A DNA stretch of 64,000 nt from Stomorhina lunata (Eukaryota > Arthropoda > Insecta > Diptera > Rhiniidae), in the NCBI GenBank assembly GCA_933228675.1, contig OW121740.1, positions 4,384,001 to 4,448,000 on the forward strand. The letters are read 5' to 3'. The position numbers were made by a program, and so were the translations under genes. The notes beneath the pieces are model-generated. The model worked only from the letters and a program-made list of their open reading frames with translations. It was not told the origin of the DNA and did no database searches. Below, one piece after another: positions 1 through 11,527 of this stretch; the stretch's first letter is position 1, and every line of letters begins with the position of its first letter.

Positions 1-835
1 AAAAATTGTACCAAAATTTCTCGAAAAAATAATTTACTCAAAAAACAGATATGCCAAAAAAAATTGTATACCAAAAATGTTGCTAAAAAAATTGTATGCT
101 AAAAACAAGTAAGAAAGTACTATAGTCAAAGAAAGTACTACGATCAAGCCCAACCACACAATGCTAAAACTTGGGTCTACGACAAATATTTCTATAGGTT
201 ACATACATCAGTACATAATGATTAAAATATGATACCAAAAGCAAACTTAATAAAAATTATAAATAGTTTAATTTACTAAAATATTTACACAACAATTTTT
301 CCATAGAAAAATATTGTACTGCCAAATAGATATAAATTAAAAAATTATCGCAAACAATTTTTCTTTATGAAAATTTACATTAAAAATTTAAGCCGAAAAA
401 TTTTGGAAGAACAAATTTAAACCAAACATTTCTCTATATAAAAATTTCAACCAAAAATTTTTCGATACAAAAAACTTAAACCGAAAATTTTTCTATAAAA
501 AAAATTTAAGCCAAAATTTTGTATCGAAAACTTTAAAATTTTTTATAGAAAATGTTTGTACTGAAGGATAGATAAAAATCAAAAAATGATAATTTTTCAC
601 AAAAAATATTTACACCAAAAATTTTTCTATAAAAAATATTTAAACCGAACATTTTTCTATAGAAGAAATTTAAACCAAAAATTTTTCTATACAAAAATTG
701 AAGCCCAAAATTTTTTATTGAAAAATTTATACCAAAAACATTTCCATAAAAAATTTACACTAAGAAAGTTGCTATAAAAAATTTACAGCAAAAATCTATT
801 GTATTAAAAAAATTTTGCAACTTAAGAGACAATAT
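1..835. repeat. AT-rich satellite, family A, block 1
   Basis: Degenerate tandem copies of a unit of about 28-30 bp built from 'aaatttaaaccaaaa' followed by 'atttttctataaaa'. Copies differ by many substitutions and small indels, so the array is old. A 63-residue Lys/Phe/Tyr-rich frame at 586-777 is a by-product of the repeat. About 120-240 is less repeat-like. The left edge is cut by the window. Confidence 0.75.
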
Positions 836-2199
836 TTTTAAACACACTTGTAACATATTATTATTAAAACATCGAAACAGTGTAAATAAATGACAAAAAT
901 GCCAATGCTGACACTTTTGGCAGGCATTTGTATGATAATAACAAGCGGCAATAGCAGAGGCAACAACAACAGCAATGATGAAAAAAAAAACAATAAAAAA
1001 ATACAGCAACAGCTACAAACATTGAAATTATCACCAACAACAATCAATGGTTAACCACCAACAAGCAACAACATGATGTTGCCAATATTTTTATATAAAG
1101 TCACAAAAATTAAACGAAATAAACAACAACAACAGAAAAAGAAAACAGATGAATACAAGCCAAACACTAAATCGACAGAAAAGCAGAGAAAAATAAAATA
1201 TTGTATATGAAAATAAAAATAAAAAAAAATAAAGGAAAAGCTTGAATACATCATCATTGTCAGCAACATCATAGTCGTCCTTATAGAATATGTCATTGTG
1301 TTAGTATCCTCTCTCTCTCAATAAATTCGTTTATGCCCGCTTTGGTTGTTATCATGTATAACAAATGGCAACATTTTTGCCTAAAGCCCGGACACTTAAA
1401 CATACAACGAAAAAAAAGAATAAATAGACAAAAACGTGATGGATGTCGGATACAGTTACACTAAACTAAACACATTCGTTTTTGTTGTCCTTGTTGTCAT
1501 TTTCTATGAGGCTCTATATCAAAAAAAAATAATGCTGCGGAAAAAAATAGGAAAAATAAATCTATTCATTTGGTTTGCGAGTTTATTGTTATTTTTTTTA
1601 TCCATAATCTTTCTAGTTTTTGGCGATATAAGCAAATTTAGAAATATTTGTTAGAGAATATGCATTAACCATATTTTGCAGGAACATCATATATTTATAA
1701 ATAAATAAAAGCCCCACTGTGATTGGATGCATTCACTTCCAGGCCAGAAAGGATGTTAGTAAATGGATAGTCAAATATATTTTATTTATGATGTTTAAAA
1801 AAATAGCTTTCACTTTGCCTCTGTATTAGTAAAATTTAATAAAAATGTTAAAAACTATTTAAAACTTAATAATAAAATGTTTTAAAAGCAATATTTATAT
1901 ACAGAAATAGAAAAAAAAAGGCAAAAAAAAATGTTTATAAGATATTAAATCAGTAATAAAAAATAACTTTGACTAAAGATTTAGAAAAAAAAACAGAAAA
2001 AACTTCCTAAAAATTTTTCCATTAAAAATTTCTTAAAAATGTTTCAATTAAAAACTTCAAAAAATTTTTAAACAAAAATATATATATGAGCTTTCGAGAA
2101 TTTCATAAAAAAGTTTTACATAGGTGTATTGCACTAAAATCCCAATTTATTACAATTTGTTATTGTTGAAATAAACTGTTTTTCATAAGTAAAAAACTG
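836..2199. other. Intron-like sequence, no gene seen
   Basis: Mostly unique AT-rich DNA. It holds CAA/CAG-rich tracts at about 945-1140, a short CT run near 1308-1320 and A-rich tracts. Several open frames (755-1009 minus, 838-1047 minus, 1051-1296 minus, 1436-1654 plus) are low-complexity or rich in Phe/Leu/Ile and overlap each other, which fits chance frames. The stretch at 1710-1770 is richer in GC, but I found no acceptor-donor pair that leaves an open frame. A dispersed repeat copy begins at 2095. Confidence 0.6.
2095..2175 (-). repeat. Small dispersed repeat R2, copy 1 end part
   Basis: Read on the minus strand, this contains 'aattgtaataaattggga', then 'ttagtgcaatacac', then 'gtaaaactttt'. 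The same string occurs on the plus strand at about 10160-10222 and 10660-10715. Three copies show a dispersed repeat. A 5-bp stem (tagtg/cacta) around 'caata' is intact in the two plus copies and imperfect here. Confidence 0.7.
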
Positions 2200-2720
2200 T
2201 TGACAGGGACTGAAAATTTTTCTATAGTAACAATTTTTACTAAAAATTTACTAGAGAAAAATTTACATTGAAAATTGGTATTCAAAATTATTTACACCAA
2301 AAATGTTTCTATACAAACTTTTTATATAAACTTTTCAATTAAATGTAACACCAACAATTTTTCTATTCACATTTTACATCAAAAATTTTTCTATACAAAT
2401 TTTACACCAAAAATTTTTATATAAAAATTTTACACCGAAAATTTTGTATAAAAATTTATACGAAAAAATTTTGTATAAAAATTTTGCACCAAAATTTTTT
2501 TCTATAAAAACTTTTCACCTAAAATTTTTTTTAGAAAATTTTTTTTTAGAAAATTTTTCCATAAAAATTTTACACCAAAAAAAATTAGTTATAAACAAAT
2601 TTTACACCATGACTTTTCCAATAAAAATTTTACACCAAAAATTTGACTGTTAAAATATTAAACCAAAAATTTTCTTTAAAAAATTTTTCACCTAAATTTT
2701 TTCTCCAAAATGAAAAAAAA
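2200..2720. repeat. AT-rich satellite, family A, block 2
   Basis: Tandem copies of a unit near 28 bp with a core of 'aaaaattttacaccaaaa' followed by 'atttttctat'. It lies between two segments of repeat R2 (2095-2175 and 2795-2905) that are only about 70 bp apart in the other copy near 10.6 kb. The 69-residue frame at 2444-2653 is repeat-encoded. Confidence 0.8.
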
Positions 2721-2794
2721 TTCGCATTTGATCCCAAATCTTTTACGTTAATTTATTAATGTAACAGACAATTTATTGATAAATAGCCAAAAAA

Positions 2795-2905
2795 AAAAAA
2801 AATATTTGCGAAGATGGTTGGTTAGGCTATCTCTTAAGTAGGAGTATCCCTACTTTTTGACAGATCAAAAACCTCGCATTATTACTTATTTTACAAAAAT
2901 CTTTA
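2795..2905 (-). repeat. Dispersed repeat R2, second segment of copy 1
   Basis: The plus strand reads 'ggttaggctatctcttaag' then 'taggagtatccctac'. The reverse complement matches 10550-10585, where 'gggatagtcctcttgatgag' is followed by 'atggcctaacca'. It has the same order and orientation relative to the 'attgggat...gcaatacac' segment as the copy at 10.55-10.72 kb, so it is part of the same element, here in inverted orientation. Confidence 0.55.
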
Positions 2906-2942
2906 CGAATGATGTTTATCAACCATAAGTAAAAGCTCAGAT

Positions 2943-4500
2943 TATCTATGAAAATTTTACGCGTAAACATTTCACATTTAAAATTGTTCTATAAAACTAC
3001 ACCAAAAATTTTCAATAAAAATTTTACACAAAAATTATCTATGAAAATTTTACGCGTAAACATTTCACATTTAAAATTGTTCTATAAAACTTTACACCAA
3101 AAATTTTCAATAAAAATTTTCAATAGAAATTTTACACAAAAATTTTTTTCTATAATAAACTTTTTTACACCTGAAATTTTTTCATAAAAATTTTACACCG
3201 AATGTTTTCAATAAAATTTAACACCATTTTTTCTAAAATTTTTCAAAAAAAATTTTACACCTAAAATTTTTCTATAAAAATTTGTTACCAAAAATGTTTC
3301 TACAGAAATTTTACATGAAAAATTTTTCTAAAAAAATTTTTATACTAAAAATTTTTCTACAAAAATTTTACACCAAAAATTTTTCTAAAAAAATTTTACA
3401 CTAAAAATTTTTCTACATAAAACTTTTTATAGAAAAATTCATCTATAAAAATTGTACACCAAAAATCTATCTATAAAATTTTCTTTTTCCAAAATTTGTA
3501 CACAAATAATTTCTCTATAAAAAATTTACACTAAAAACGTCTATTACACCAACAATTTTTCTATACAAATTTTACATCAAAAATTTTTCTATACAAATTT
3601 TACACCTAAAATTTTTCTATACATATTTTACAAGAAAAAATTTTCTATAAAAATTTTACACTCAAAATTTTTCTATAAAAATTGTACACCAAAAATTTTT
3701 AATAAAAATTTTACACTTAATTTAAAAAAAAAATACAGCAAATTGTTTTCTATAATCAACTTTTTTCAGATAAATTTTACACCCGAAATTTTTTTTGCAA
3801 GAAAAAATTTTCTATACACATTTTACACGAAAAAATTTTACATCTATAATTTTTCTATAAAAATGTTATACCAAAAATTTTCAGTAAAAATGTTATACCA
3901 AATTTTTTCTCAAAAAACATTTTTCTATAATAGACTTTTTACAGATAAATTTTACACCCGCAATTTATCTATAAAAAAAATTTCTATACAAATTTGACAC
4001 CTAAAATTTTTCTATAATAAATTTTTTACAGAAAAACTTTATACCCGAATTTTATCTATAAAAATTTTACGCCTAAAATTTTTCTACAAAAATGCTATAC
4101 CAAAATTTTCTTTTTAAATTTTATATTAATAATATTTTCTATAAAAATTTTAAACCTAAAATTTTTCTAAAAAAAAATTTACACCAAAATTTTTTCTATA
4201 ATAAACTTTTTTAAGAAAATTTATCAATTATAATTTTCTATTAAAATTTTACACCTGAAATTTTTCTATAATAATTTGACAGCAAAAATTTCTGTATAAA
4301 AATTTTACATCAAAAACTTTTCTAAAAATATCATACACCAAAAATTTTTCTATACTTTACGTTTTATAGAAAAATTCTACACACTAAATTTATCTTTAAA
4401 AATAATACACAAAAACTTTTCTATAAAAATTTAACACGAAAAAATGTCTATAAAAATTTTACACCAAAAATTTTTTATAAAAATTTCAAGCCTATAATTT
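2943..4500. repeat. AT-rich satellite, family A, block 3
   Basis: About 50 degenerate units of 28-30 bp with the core 'aaaattttacaccaaaaa' plus 'tttttctata'. A 93-bp higher-order duplication is visible at its start: 'tatctatgaaaattttacgc' begins at 2943 and again at 3036, followed by the same 'gtaaacatttcacattt'. Frames at 2948-3187 and 3743-3997 are by-products. The array fades out near 4500. Confidence 0.85.
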
Positions 4501-6009
4501 TGGGGTTAAATTAATGCTCTAAAAATATTTGATTACTAAAATAGCACGGATTTTTTTTTCTGACTTCCCCTAATTTCTCATCATTATTTCTTAGTATGCA
4601 ACAAGTCAATTTGCAAATATATACAACAATTTTAAAGTCAATGATAAAGGAAAAACTTTGACTAGATTTTACAAGTTTTCCTTTAGTTATAACACTTCTT
4701 TCAAATCACCCTTCAGTTTATTTGCCTGTTTATTTCAATCTTTTTTTCCCACTTTTCTTCATTTTAACTAAATAGAAAACTTAAGTTTTCTTTATTAGTT
4801 TAAAGTCAAAAAACTAAGAAAAAAATAAACAAATAAAACCAAATACATACAACTAAACTATAAAGAAGAAATTTAAAGAAAGTAAAATTAAAAAATAAAA
4901 ATTCTACCAAGTTTAAGCTAGAAACTTAAACTTTCATATAAATAAGAACAAAGAAACAGGAGAAAAGGGACTTTAGCATAAAGAAAACCAACAACAAGTC
5001 AATATTTTCTAATAAAATTTTAAATTTTAAAATAAAACTTTACATTTGTGTTAAAACAGAATAATTGGAAAAGAAAGTTAAAAGGCTATAGCAAAAAAAC
5101 TTACATTATAAATCCTAATAAGTGGCAGAAAGTCCACAAACACCCGACATGATTGATAGACAAGCCAAGAAAATATTTATAACGCAATTTCAAAAAAAAT
5201 GCATAAATGAATACTGAGATAGAGAAAAAGATGGACAAACGATTTGACATTTATCCATCTTTCTTTTAGCTTTAAATGAAACGTTTTATTAGCATAAAAA
5301 TGTTTAAATCAAAAGAAATACATATATATGTATATATGTATTGGTATATATTAACAAACGCCCAGTCTTAAAGAGGATGTAGATATTTTGATACATTTCT
5401 TTATACATACATATGAGACTGTTTAGGTATTTGTTAACCAACGAAATAAGTTAGAAATAAATTTAGCCATCATTCTTATACTATTTGTTTGTTTAACAAT
5501 TTTTTTATTTTTCTCTTTCATTTTTCTTTACCCCATTTAGATGTTAAGAAGTTGAGAAAAAATGCCAGCAAAAATATATATTGAATGCTCTTAAACATAC
5601 ACTTTGGGAATGAATGACTGAAAAAAATTGCTAAAAGAAAAATGCATTGGTGAAAGGACAGAAAAAGGAGCATTAAATATTTTTTAAAAGGTGGCTAAAT
5701 TTAAAAGTTTATGGATTACCAATTGTGGACTTTGTAGTAGTTGTTTCTTTGTTAAGTGCTCCTCCTTCCAGTAATAATAAAAAGCTCTTGGTATATTTAT
5801 TTTCTGTAGAAAATGTCATAAATAATCAAAATCTATAAAAAAAATAATATCATCCTATCTAGCCAGGAGAATGTTTAGGGCATTTTTTTTTAAATCTAAT
5901 TAAAATTGTAGAAACTTAATTTTCAGGTGGTAATTGAAAAATCACATATGGTAAGCACAAGGTTCGTATACGTAATAAATTATCACTCATACGTAGAGCG
6001 TGGTTACTT
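4501..6009. other. Unique AT-rich sequence, no gene seen
   Basis: Intron-like DNA with A/T-rich tracts and a tatatgtatatatgta run at about 5322-5340. I see no open frame with coding character and no exon-like island between usable splice sites. Confidence 0.6.
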
Positions 6010-6562
6010 GTACCATAGAGTGGTTAGAAAAAAAATGTTGAGTCAGTCACCCCCTAGGATTAAAGATAATGTCAAAATAAATCTAAAAATATTTTTTTGT
6101 TATTTTACCACGCCTTCAAATACCGCCCTTTTTGTATTTTTTTAACTGTGTCGCCATCTTTAGACCTATCATATCACTTTATATATCGGTGTTCATGGCT
6201 CTGTAAGGGCTACATTTCTCCCTTTGATAGTTTTTTACTACTACGTCAATTTCAAGTCATAATTTTTGAAAATTTGATTCGTACCCTAATCGAATCGAGT
6301 ACAAATCTAATTTTCAAAAGTTATGACTATAAATTGAAGTGGTAAAAAAAAATGTAGCCCTTACAGAGCCGCGAACACCGATATATTATCATCGGACTTA
6401 AAATGGCGACACAGTGAACAAAATACTAAAGGGGCGGAATCTGTGGGCGTGGTAAAAAAATAAAAAAAAAATTTTAGAATTCTTTTAACATTATTTTTAA
6501 TCCTAGGGGGTAACTGACACAACTTTTTTTTCTTGTATGGAAGGCGAACCGCTCTATTGTAC
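6010..6562. mobile_element. Long foldback (inverted-repeat) element, 553 bp
   Basis: The two halves are reverse complements around a centre near 6290. Matched pairs include 'cccctaggattaaag' with 'tttaatcctagggg', 'actgtgtcgccat' with 'atggcgacacagt', 'atatatcggtgttc' with 'gaacaccgatatat', 'gctctgtaagggctacattt' with its complement at 6352-6371, and the central 'gtac' pair at 6281-6284 and 6299-6302. The outer match ends at 'gtac' at 6010 and 6559. Arms are about 270 bp with a loop of only about 14 bp. It has no transposase, so it is a non-autonomous foldback or MITE-like element. Overlapping frames at 5927-6145 and 6097-6345 are not genes. The family is not identified. Confidence 0.85.
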
Positions 6563-6904
6563 TACAAACCTAATTTCTTAGGTTTCTTGTGAAGAAAATT
6601 CATTTTCATAGAAAGATAAATTTCGTATAATGAGTTAAATACTTTGTTGGCCATTTGATCTAACATTTGGACTTCATCTGGTTTATCTGTAAGGCTTCTT
6701 GATCTTCTTCATTTAAATTTGTTCTAATACTCATCATTCGTCCAAAGTAATAAGAATATACGTATCTGATATTATACAAATTTAGTAAAATTCTTCTTTA
6801 CTTCACAAAGTGGGTCCAAAGATAAATTGAAATAATAGCTTATAACTTCGACTTTGAAATTTTTCATTTATAATTGTGTAAGTAAAGTTATGGTGCATTA
6901 TGGT
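6563..6904. other. Unique sequence, no gene seen
   Basis: AT-rich sequence between the foldback element and repeat R1. Nothing further was recognised. Confidence 0.5.
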
Positions 6905-8145
6905 ATTTCCACTGCAAAAAGGACATTTTTTGAACACGGCTTTTGAAAAATCTAATGATGTAGTTCTATAGAGAAGAGTCGACGATTAAGGATCAATAAT
7001 TGTTTTAAAAAAAGTTATATTATTTGTTATTAAAAAAGTACTGAAATATGCGTAATATTCTAAAACGAAAAGAGATACAATTTTTCATCAAACTCAGTAG
7101 CTCAAGCATCGAATATAGTTTCACAGCTTTAATCTTGACATTGATTCAATTAATATACAGAACCTTGCTTTTAGTCCGCAGTAAAAATACCTAAATCTAG
7201 TATATAGCTTAGGAGATATCAGTAAATCAAAAAAGCTCTACAAAAATCAGTGTTTTCGTTTTTCTTTAGACAAAAACTAAGCTGGCTCGGACTTGTTTGG
7301 TACTCCCACCATAACCACGTGAAAGGTGAAAGTCTCTTCTTTAGATTGAGCGAAAAAAATTACCCAACTTTAACGATTGTAAAACAAAGTTCAAAATTTT
7401 CTGAAAAAAGTCATATAAAATATTATACATAATTTAAGCAAAAAGTGTTGCAGTTGTTCAGGCGTAACTTTTTAATCAAATTGAATTTAATTATAAGTGT
7501 AAGTGTAAGGCAGGTATCCGTTGGAGTCTACGGATTTTAACCAAAATAAGTGGAGCTCTTTTTTGGGTCAAACAATAGACGTGATAATTTCATCAAATTA
7601 TCTTGAGAACAGCGACTAATATATTGAAAAGAAAAATAAGTGAATAAATGGGGGTCCAAAGCAGGTACCCCAAGGATTTCAACCAAAATTAGTCAAGCAT
7701 TTTATTGAATAAAATAGTAGAAGTGTGCCGAATTTTATTAAATATTGTTGATAATTCCGCCTTATACATCAAGAACAAAAATAAATGCAAAATGGGGGCC
7801 CAAGACATGTACCTCAAAGAGTCAAGGGATCTCAACCAAAATTAGTATAACTCTTTCTAGTTTTAGATGATGAAAATTGCGGCTTCTACATTAAAAAAAA
7901 ACGTGATAAATGAATAGACATCCTTTTTAGATCGATTTATAGACGTGTGCCTAATTTTATAAAATTCTATTAAGAATTGCGGATTGTACATAAAGAAGGA
8001 AAATAGGTCAAATATGGAGGTCCAAGACCGGTAGCAATAGGGTTGACCAATTTCAACCAAAATTAAAAGAGTTTTGTTTTGAATTAATTAATAGACGTGT
8101 GTAGAATTTCATCAAATTCTGTTGAGAATCGCGAAGAAAAATTGG
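6905..8145 (+). repeat. Dispersed repeat R1, copy 1, with internal tandem units of about 150 bp
   Basis: This matches 34628-35512 in reverse orientation over most of its length. Shared landmarks are 'tctaatgatg' with 'gttctata' (6951-6970), 'ggatcaataattgtttt', 'ctcaagcatcgaatata' and 'gtctcttctttagattgag'. From about 7500 it contains tandem subunits, each with a 'gggggtccaa...gtacc' box, 'tttcaaccaaaattag', 'atagacgtgtg' and 'atcaaattctgttgagaa'. Boxes fall at 7650, 7794 and 8016. I see no reading frame. A non-autonomous element with about 150-bp internal repeats recalls Helentron/DINE-1-type elements, but no terminal signature was confirmed. Confidence 0.75.
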
Positions 8146-10154
8146 TGAAAAAATGTTCGCACTTCGATGTATGTAGAAATACCACTGTGTGGTGTTTTAG
8201 TTAATTGTTTCTCTAAATATAACTTCAAAGAAAAATAGTGTATAAAAAGCATACACTATTTTTATTATTTCATGACAAAATCAAATCGAAAAATTAAGTA
8301 AGGTAGAAGCTGGATTATTCCACCAAATATTGAAATGACTTCAACTTAAAAATATCGATTATTTTCTGATGTCAGATGTCTAATAACACAAAAATTTTAA
8401 ACTCGATTATTTCGAAATGGCAAACATATTATACACTTTTAATTTTTTATGGATAGGGGAAAGCCATATGTCAAGGTTTAAAATTAAACCATGCTTTTAA
8501 TAATCTCATGTGTTGTTAGTCGCTGATTTCTATATCATCTATAAGCAGTTTTGCGGAACTCGTTACATCTTTGACGTCAAAATTGCCGGTACAAGTACAA
8601 AAAATATCGAAATATCAAAGTCTTTTAGTTACTTAACAATTTACTTCACCATGCCCAGCAAATCACTGGAACACAAACAAATACACATACAATATAATAA
8701 TAACGTTTACGTATACACATACATTGCTATAAATACATATATTATTAGTGCAATGGAAGAGCCACCATTTTGGGTAAAAATTATTGCTCATTCATCCATA
8801 AAAATGTTACAATTTAAAATCAATGCTACCAAATGAATGTCAAGCAATATATTTCCTACATACTTGTCTGAACACTTGAACAAATACCTACAGACCGATT
8901 CTTCTCTTACATATACAAACAAACATTTACACTTACTTGTGTACTTTCAAATATAAAGATATACAAACAAAGAAAATACACATACACATGTACATATACA
9001 TATATATTTACTTTTACAATTGCTGTCAACATATACGAATACCTAAAGTTGCAGTTACACAATCAAACATTTTCTTCTTTTCTACTCTTTTGCTATATGC
9101 GCTCCAGCGAGCTCTGAAGTATCAAGCATTTCTTTAATGGTGAGATTGTATGTATGCGTTTTGGAACTTTTTTTTGCAGTTCCTTTTTCGGTCCATTGAT
9201 ACAAAGTGCAGCTGGTTGTTGTATGAATAAAAAATCAAAATGAAAAGAAAATACAAATAATAAAAAAAAGGAATTTCTGCACTATTTTCTTTATTTTTTT
9301 TTTAAGTTTATTTCCAAATGTAAACCAAGTCAACTAGAGTATAGATACATGATTTTTTTTTTCTTCTTGTTATTATTATTTGTTTTATTTTTTTAGTAAA
9401 AAGCTTGAAAAACAAATCTATATATAGATACACATGTTTTAATACACAAATACACACACATACACTCTTATGTATTCCCTATAAGGAAATTGAAGTGCAA
9501 TGGCAAATGGTTTTCGTACTCATCATGTAAAAATGGATGGATGGATGGATGGATAGATGGCTGAATGAATGAGTGACTGCATGGATGGGAAAATATATGG
9601 GTGGCTGGTAAGGATGGAATAAAGTCAATCCAATTGTTGGTAAAAGTAAAGTTGGGTTGAAAGAAATACAACTGTTGCGACATCTGTTTCAATGTTACGT
9701 GAAAGTACTACGAGTACAGTTATACTTGTACACATATGAATATATATGTGGATACGTACAAAAAATGCACAATGGGTAAGAACAAAAAGGGAAACTCAAA
9801 AATAACAACAGTAAACGACAATTGCATTTTGTTGCAAATACCGGGTGGTGCAAACTAAAAAAAGCTTTATATATTTTAGGGGACTGTAATATGTGATCGA
9901 TGCAAATTTGTTATTTTCTTAAGCTAAGTTCATCTTAAAAGAGCTTTTTACAATATTTTCTTATACCACAACAACATTGATTCCTAAAATTTTTTCTTAA
10001 ATATTAACCCCCTAAATTATAACCGAAAACTATAGCTATGTCAAGCTTACGAATTAGAGGGTTAAAATATTGTTTAAATAAAGTAAAACTTGCAAATCTA
10101 ACTTAAACTCTTTAAAAGTTATTAACAAATCAAAATTTTTTCAGAGATAAGAAT
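8146..10154. other. Intron-like sequence, no gene seen
   Basis: It holds a 13-bp perfect hairpin at 8231-8263 (arms aaaaatagtgtat and complement, 7-bp loop), several acatacacat-type runs at 8670-9010, an (atgg)n run at 9533-9552, and an imperfect inverted pair ('ttaaccccctaaatta' near 10004 and 'gaattagagggttaaa' near 10050). The 108-residue frame at 8510-8836 has no recognisable domain and no intron-exon structure. I treat it as chance. Confidence 0.55.
9533..9552. repeat. (ATGG)n microsatellite
   Basis: About five perfect copies of atgg, followed by degenerate related tetramers (gaatgaatgag, gcatggatgg) to about 9590. It explains the Ile-His-Pro-Ser repeat in the minus frame at 9468-9692. 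Confidence 0.85.
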
Positions 10155-10225
10155 TTTGAACGATAATAAAAAATTGTAATAAATTGGGATCTTAGTGCAA
10201 TACACTACAGTAAAACTTTTTAATT
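10155..10225 (+). repeat. Dispersed repeat R2, copy 2 end part
   Basis: Contains 'aattgtaataaattggga', 'tcttagtgcaatacacta' and 'cagtaaaacttttt'. It is nearly identical to 10660-10715 and, in reverse, to 2095-2175. Confidence 0.75.
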
Positions 10226-10539
10226 AAATGTTTGATGTCCCAAAACTTTGATAAACCTTTTTAATAAATATACGGCTGCACATGTGTTAAGTCTTAAAAT
10301 AAACTCTTGTTTATTTAAATCTTCCTTTGAACCCCCTTTATAGCACTTTTGTCTTAGTCGCCAACAAAACAACAACAAAAATGTGGGAAATAAAGAAATG
10401 ATAAAACTGAAAAATGTTGGTGTGTTTCTGTTCAGATGATAATCTTCGCTTTATGTTGATACTTGTTGGACACAATAATAATAATTCGTATTTATTCAGT
10501 CCCTCAAATTATACATAATGTGTGGTTTTCGCTGTGTCT

Positions 10540-10715
10540 AGAATTAGGGATAGTCCTCTTGATGAGATGGCCTAACCAAACATCGAAACGAGTCGAGAAA
10601 AAGTTTCCCCACCAACATTTTTTGGTTTTATCAAAAAACTATTTATTACAATAATAAATAATTGCTATAAATTGGGATCTTAGTGCAATACACTACAGTA
10701 AAACTTTTTGATACC
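10540..10715 (+). repeat. Dispersed repeat R2, copy 3
   Basis: Carries both R2 segments about 70 bp apart: 'gggatagtcctcttgatgag' with 'atggcctaacca' (10548-10580), then 'ataaattgggatcttagtgc' with 'aatacactacagtaaaac' (10670-10707). This is the most compact copy in the window and shows the likely original spacing. The 63-residue frame at 10463-10654 overlaps it and is not a recognisable gene. Confidence 0.65.
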
Positions 10716-11396
10716 ATATAAGATTTTGATAACATTTTGTATATAAATAAATTAGGGCGGCAAAAAAATACTTGTTCTTAATAGTTTGGTTGGAATCATC
10801 GAAAAACTTTCTTAGTAAAAGTTTAACGATCTTTATGAGCTTTAATTTTCTATTATAAAGGAGGTACAATAGGGTTGTAAAAACTGAGGTCTGATAAATA
10901 AATACTAGAATCGTTTAACTGAGACCAATGACTGTTAAAGCCAAATATTGGCCTCCTTGAGACAAAAAATGGATATATCATACTTTAAGTTCTGACTGTA
11001 AATGCCTAATATAACGAAAAATTTATTTTGGGGAACCAAATGTGCTCGGAAAAAAATTTAAAAAAAATTTTAAGCTGTCTTATAACAATACTTTGCCATA
11101 TAAATCGAGGCGATCTAATATACATTCTCCTAGGTCATACAATTTTTAGAGTTAATCAGAATTCGAATTTAGCTTTGGTTTAGATTTAATGGTAAAGCTT
11201 AGTTCGTTTTTTTTTTCAATACATAGCCAATTTATTTGCCTATTGCTTTTACACGGGAATATATAACGAAACTGTTAAGCAGGTGGTGAAAAAAGAGTAC
11301 CCAGTTATAAGTTTTTTGATAGCTTCTGTGGTGTCACAATGGACTTTATATTCTAAATGAGTCTAATTACCTAAAGCAGCCTGTTTACCTAACCTA
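10716..11396. other. Unique sequence, no gene seen
   Basis: Intron-like AT-rich DNA. No open frame with coding character and no clear repeat. Confidence 0.5.
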
Positions 11397-11527
11397 ATGT
11401 GGGGTTTATATTACTCAAGCGGCTGACGATTGAGTGAAAATTACATGTATTTTGTTTTTGTTACAATAACAAAACACATATAGATTTCACTCAATCGTTA
11501 GCAGCTTGAGTTATATAAACCCCACAT
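11397..11527. mobile_element. MITE-like hairpin element, 131 bp
   Basis: Near-perfect inverted repeat. The left arm starts 'atgtggggtttatat' and includes 'ctcaagcggctgacgattga'. The right arm has 'tcaatcgttagcagcttgag' and ends 'atataaaccccacat'. Arms are about 60 bp with a small loop near 11460. It has the size and structure of a miniature inverted-repeat transposable element. It is flanked by 'ccta' and 'aaag', so no clear target-site duplication longer than 2 bp is seen. Confidence 0.85.

Noticed and set aside
8510..8836. 108-residue plus-strand frame
   Set aside because: No recognisable motif, composition typical of AT-rich chance frames, and no splice or promoter context.
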